From an uncultured Eubacteriales bacterium (GTDB taxonomy: Bacteria; Bacillota_A; Clostridia; Oscillospirales; Acutalibacteraceae): 7,224 nucleotides of DNA. Below the pieces are notes generated by a model. It was not told the DNA's origin. It saw nothing but the letters and a program-made list of their open reading frames with translations, and did no database searches. Where the stretch lies: the NCBI GenBank assembly GCA_934454005.1, contig CAKSGI010000089.1, forward strand, positions 1-7,224. The letters are read 5' to 3'. Below, one piece after another: positions 6,830 through 7,224 of this stretch (its first letter is position 1; the number at the start of each line of letters is the position of its first letter). A program made the position numbers and the translations under genes.

Positions 6830-7224
6830 CCCAAAATTTCACCTCATCATAAAACACTCTATTTAAATAAAGCCCACATGATCTCGCTGTTGGACCCGCC
6901 TTAGTTCTATCCTTTTGTTCTATTATTTCCCTTATTCCATTTTTAGGAATTTTGCCCTGCGCAACCCTTAACAATGTTCCAACCATTATCCTAACCATAT
7001 TGTACAGAAACCCATCGGCCTTAACCCTAATTAAAACCATATCATTTTCTCTTTCAACAGAAAAACTTTCTATAGTCCTCTCCATATTTTCTTGCTTTCT
7101 TTTATCCAATGTACAAAAAGATGTAAAATCATGTTTACCAATGAAAGCCTTTGAGGCTTCATTTAAAATATTTTCGTCAATTTTATACCAATAATGATAT
7201 GCATACCCATCTAAAAATGGATTC
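6822..7224 (-). CDS. truA: tRNA pseudouridine synthase A, C-terminal part (N-terminus beyond window edge)
   Basis: About 134 C-terminal residues are visible. The frame is open to the window edge, with the first full codon at 7223, so the internal TTG at 7109 is not the true start. TruA converts uridines 38-40 of the tRNA anticodon arm to pseudouridine. Recognisable family blocks are AFIGKHDFTSFC (near 7106-7145), GFLYNMVRIMVGTLL (about 6972-7017, the conserved Tyr/Arg active-site wall) and the AGPTARSCGLYLNRV ending. The catalytic aspartate lies in the missing N-terminal part. The stop is TAA at 6824-6822, overlapping the start of the next gene. The assignment is firm, but completeness cannot be judged from this window. 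Confidence 0.93.
   Translation of the reverse strand, partial: NPFLDGYAYHYWYKIDENILNEASKAFIGKHDFTSFCTLDKRKQENMERTIESFSVERENDMVLIRVKADGFLYNMVRIMVGTLLRVAQGKIPKNGIREIIEQKDRTKAGPTARSCGLYLNRVFYDEVKFWDE

Noticed and set aside
6952..7194. Plus-strand 80-codon open frame
   Set aside because: It is antisense to conserved truA coding sequence.

Overview
The window is AT-rich (roughly 30% GC by eye). It uses AGA-dominated arginine codons, mostly TAA stops and GGAGG-type ribosome binding sites. These traits and the gene families point to an anaerobic Clostridia-type Firmicute (Eubacteriales, plausibly an Oscillospirales-like lineage). The lineage is inferred from family content and not proven. All six recognisable genes lie on the minus strand, so transcription runs from high to low coordinates. 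No RNA gene, CRISPR array, insertion sequence or phage gene is visible. Gaps between genes are at most about 115 bp.

In transcription order the window holds: the C-terminal part of tRNA pseudouridine synthase TruA (cut by the window edge at 7224); a 404-residue membrane-anchored DUF5711-type protein that overlaps truA by 8 bases; a likely sigma-A promoter with an extended -10; a CvpA-family four-helix membrane protein; PgsA, a CDP-alcohol phosphatidyltransferase; a Clp/Hsp100 ATPase with an N-terminal zinc ribbon; and a large cobalamin-binding-type radical SAM protein of the TIGR03960 kind, cut at position 1.

The main anomaly is in the Clp ATPase. Its 761-codon frame is intact from 4082 to 1800 except for one in-frame TAG at 2906-2904, between the two AAA+ modules. 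Reading continues in the same frame on the far side with conserved family sequence. A second TAG ends the gene, followed directly by an in-frame TAA. The other four stops seen in the window are TAA. The simplest reading is a recent nonsense mutation or a sequencing/assembly error. Amber readthrough, suppression or reassignment is a testable alternative.

The genes look like a conserved housekeeping/envelope cluster: tRNA modification, a cell-surface beta-propeller-like protein, a septation/envelope-type membrane protein, phospholipid synthesis, protein quality control, and a radical SAM enzyme of uncertain substrate. I see no new defence or mobile system here. The amber-interrupted Clp ATPase is the item most worth checking.
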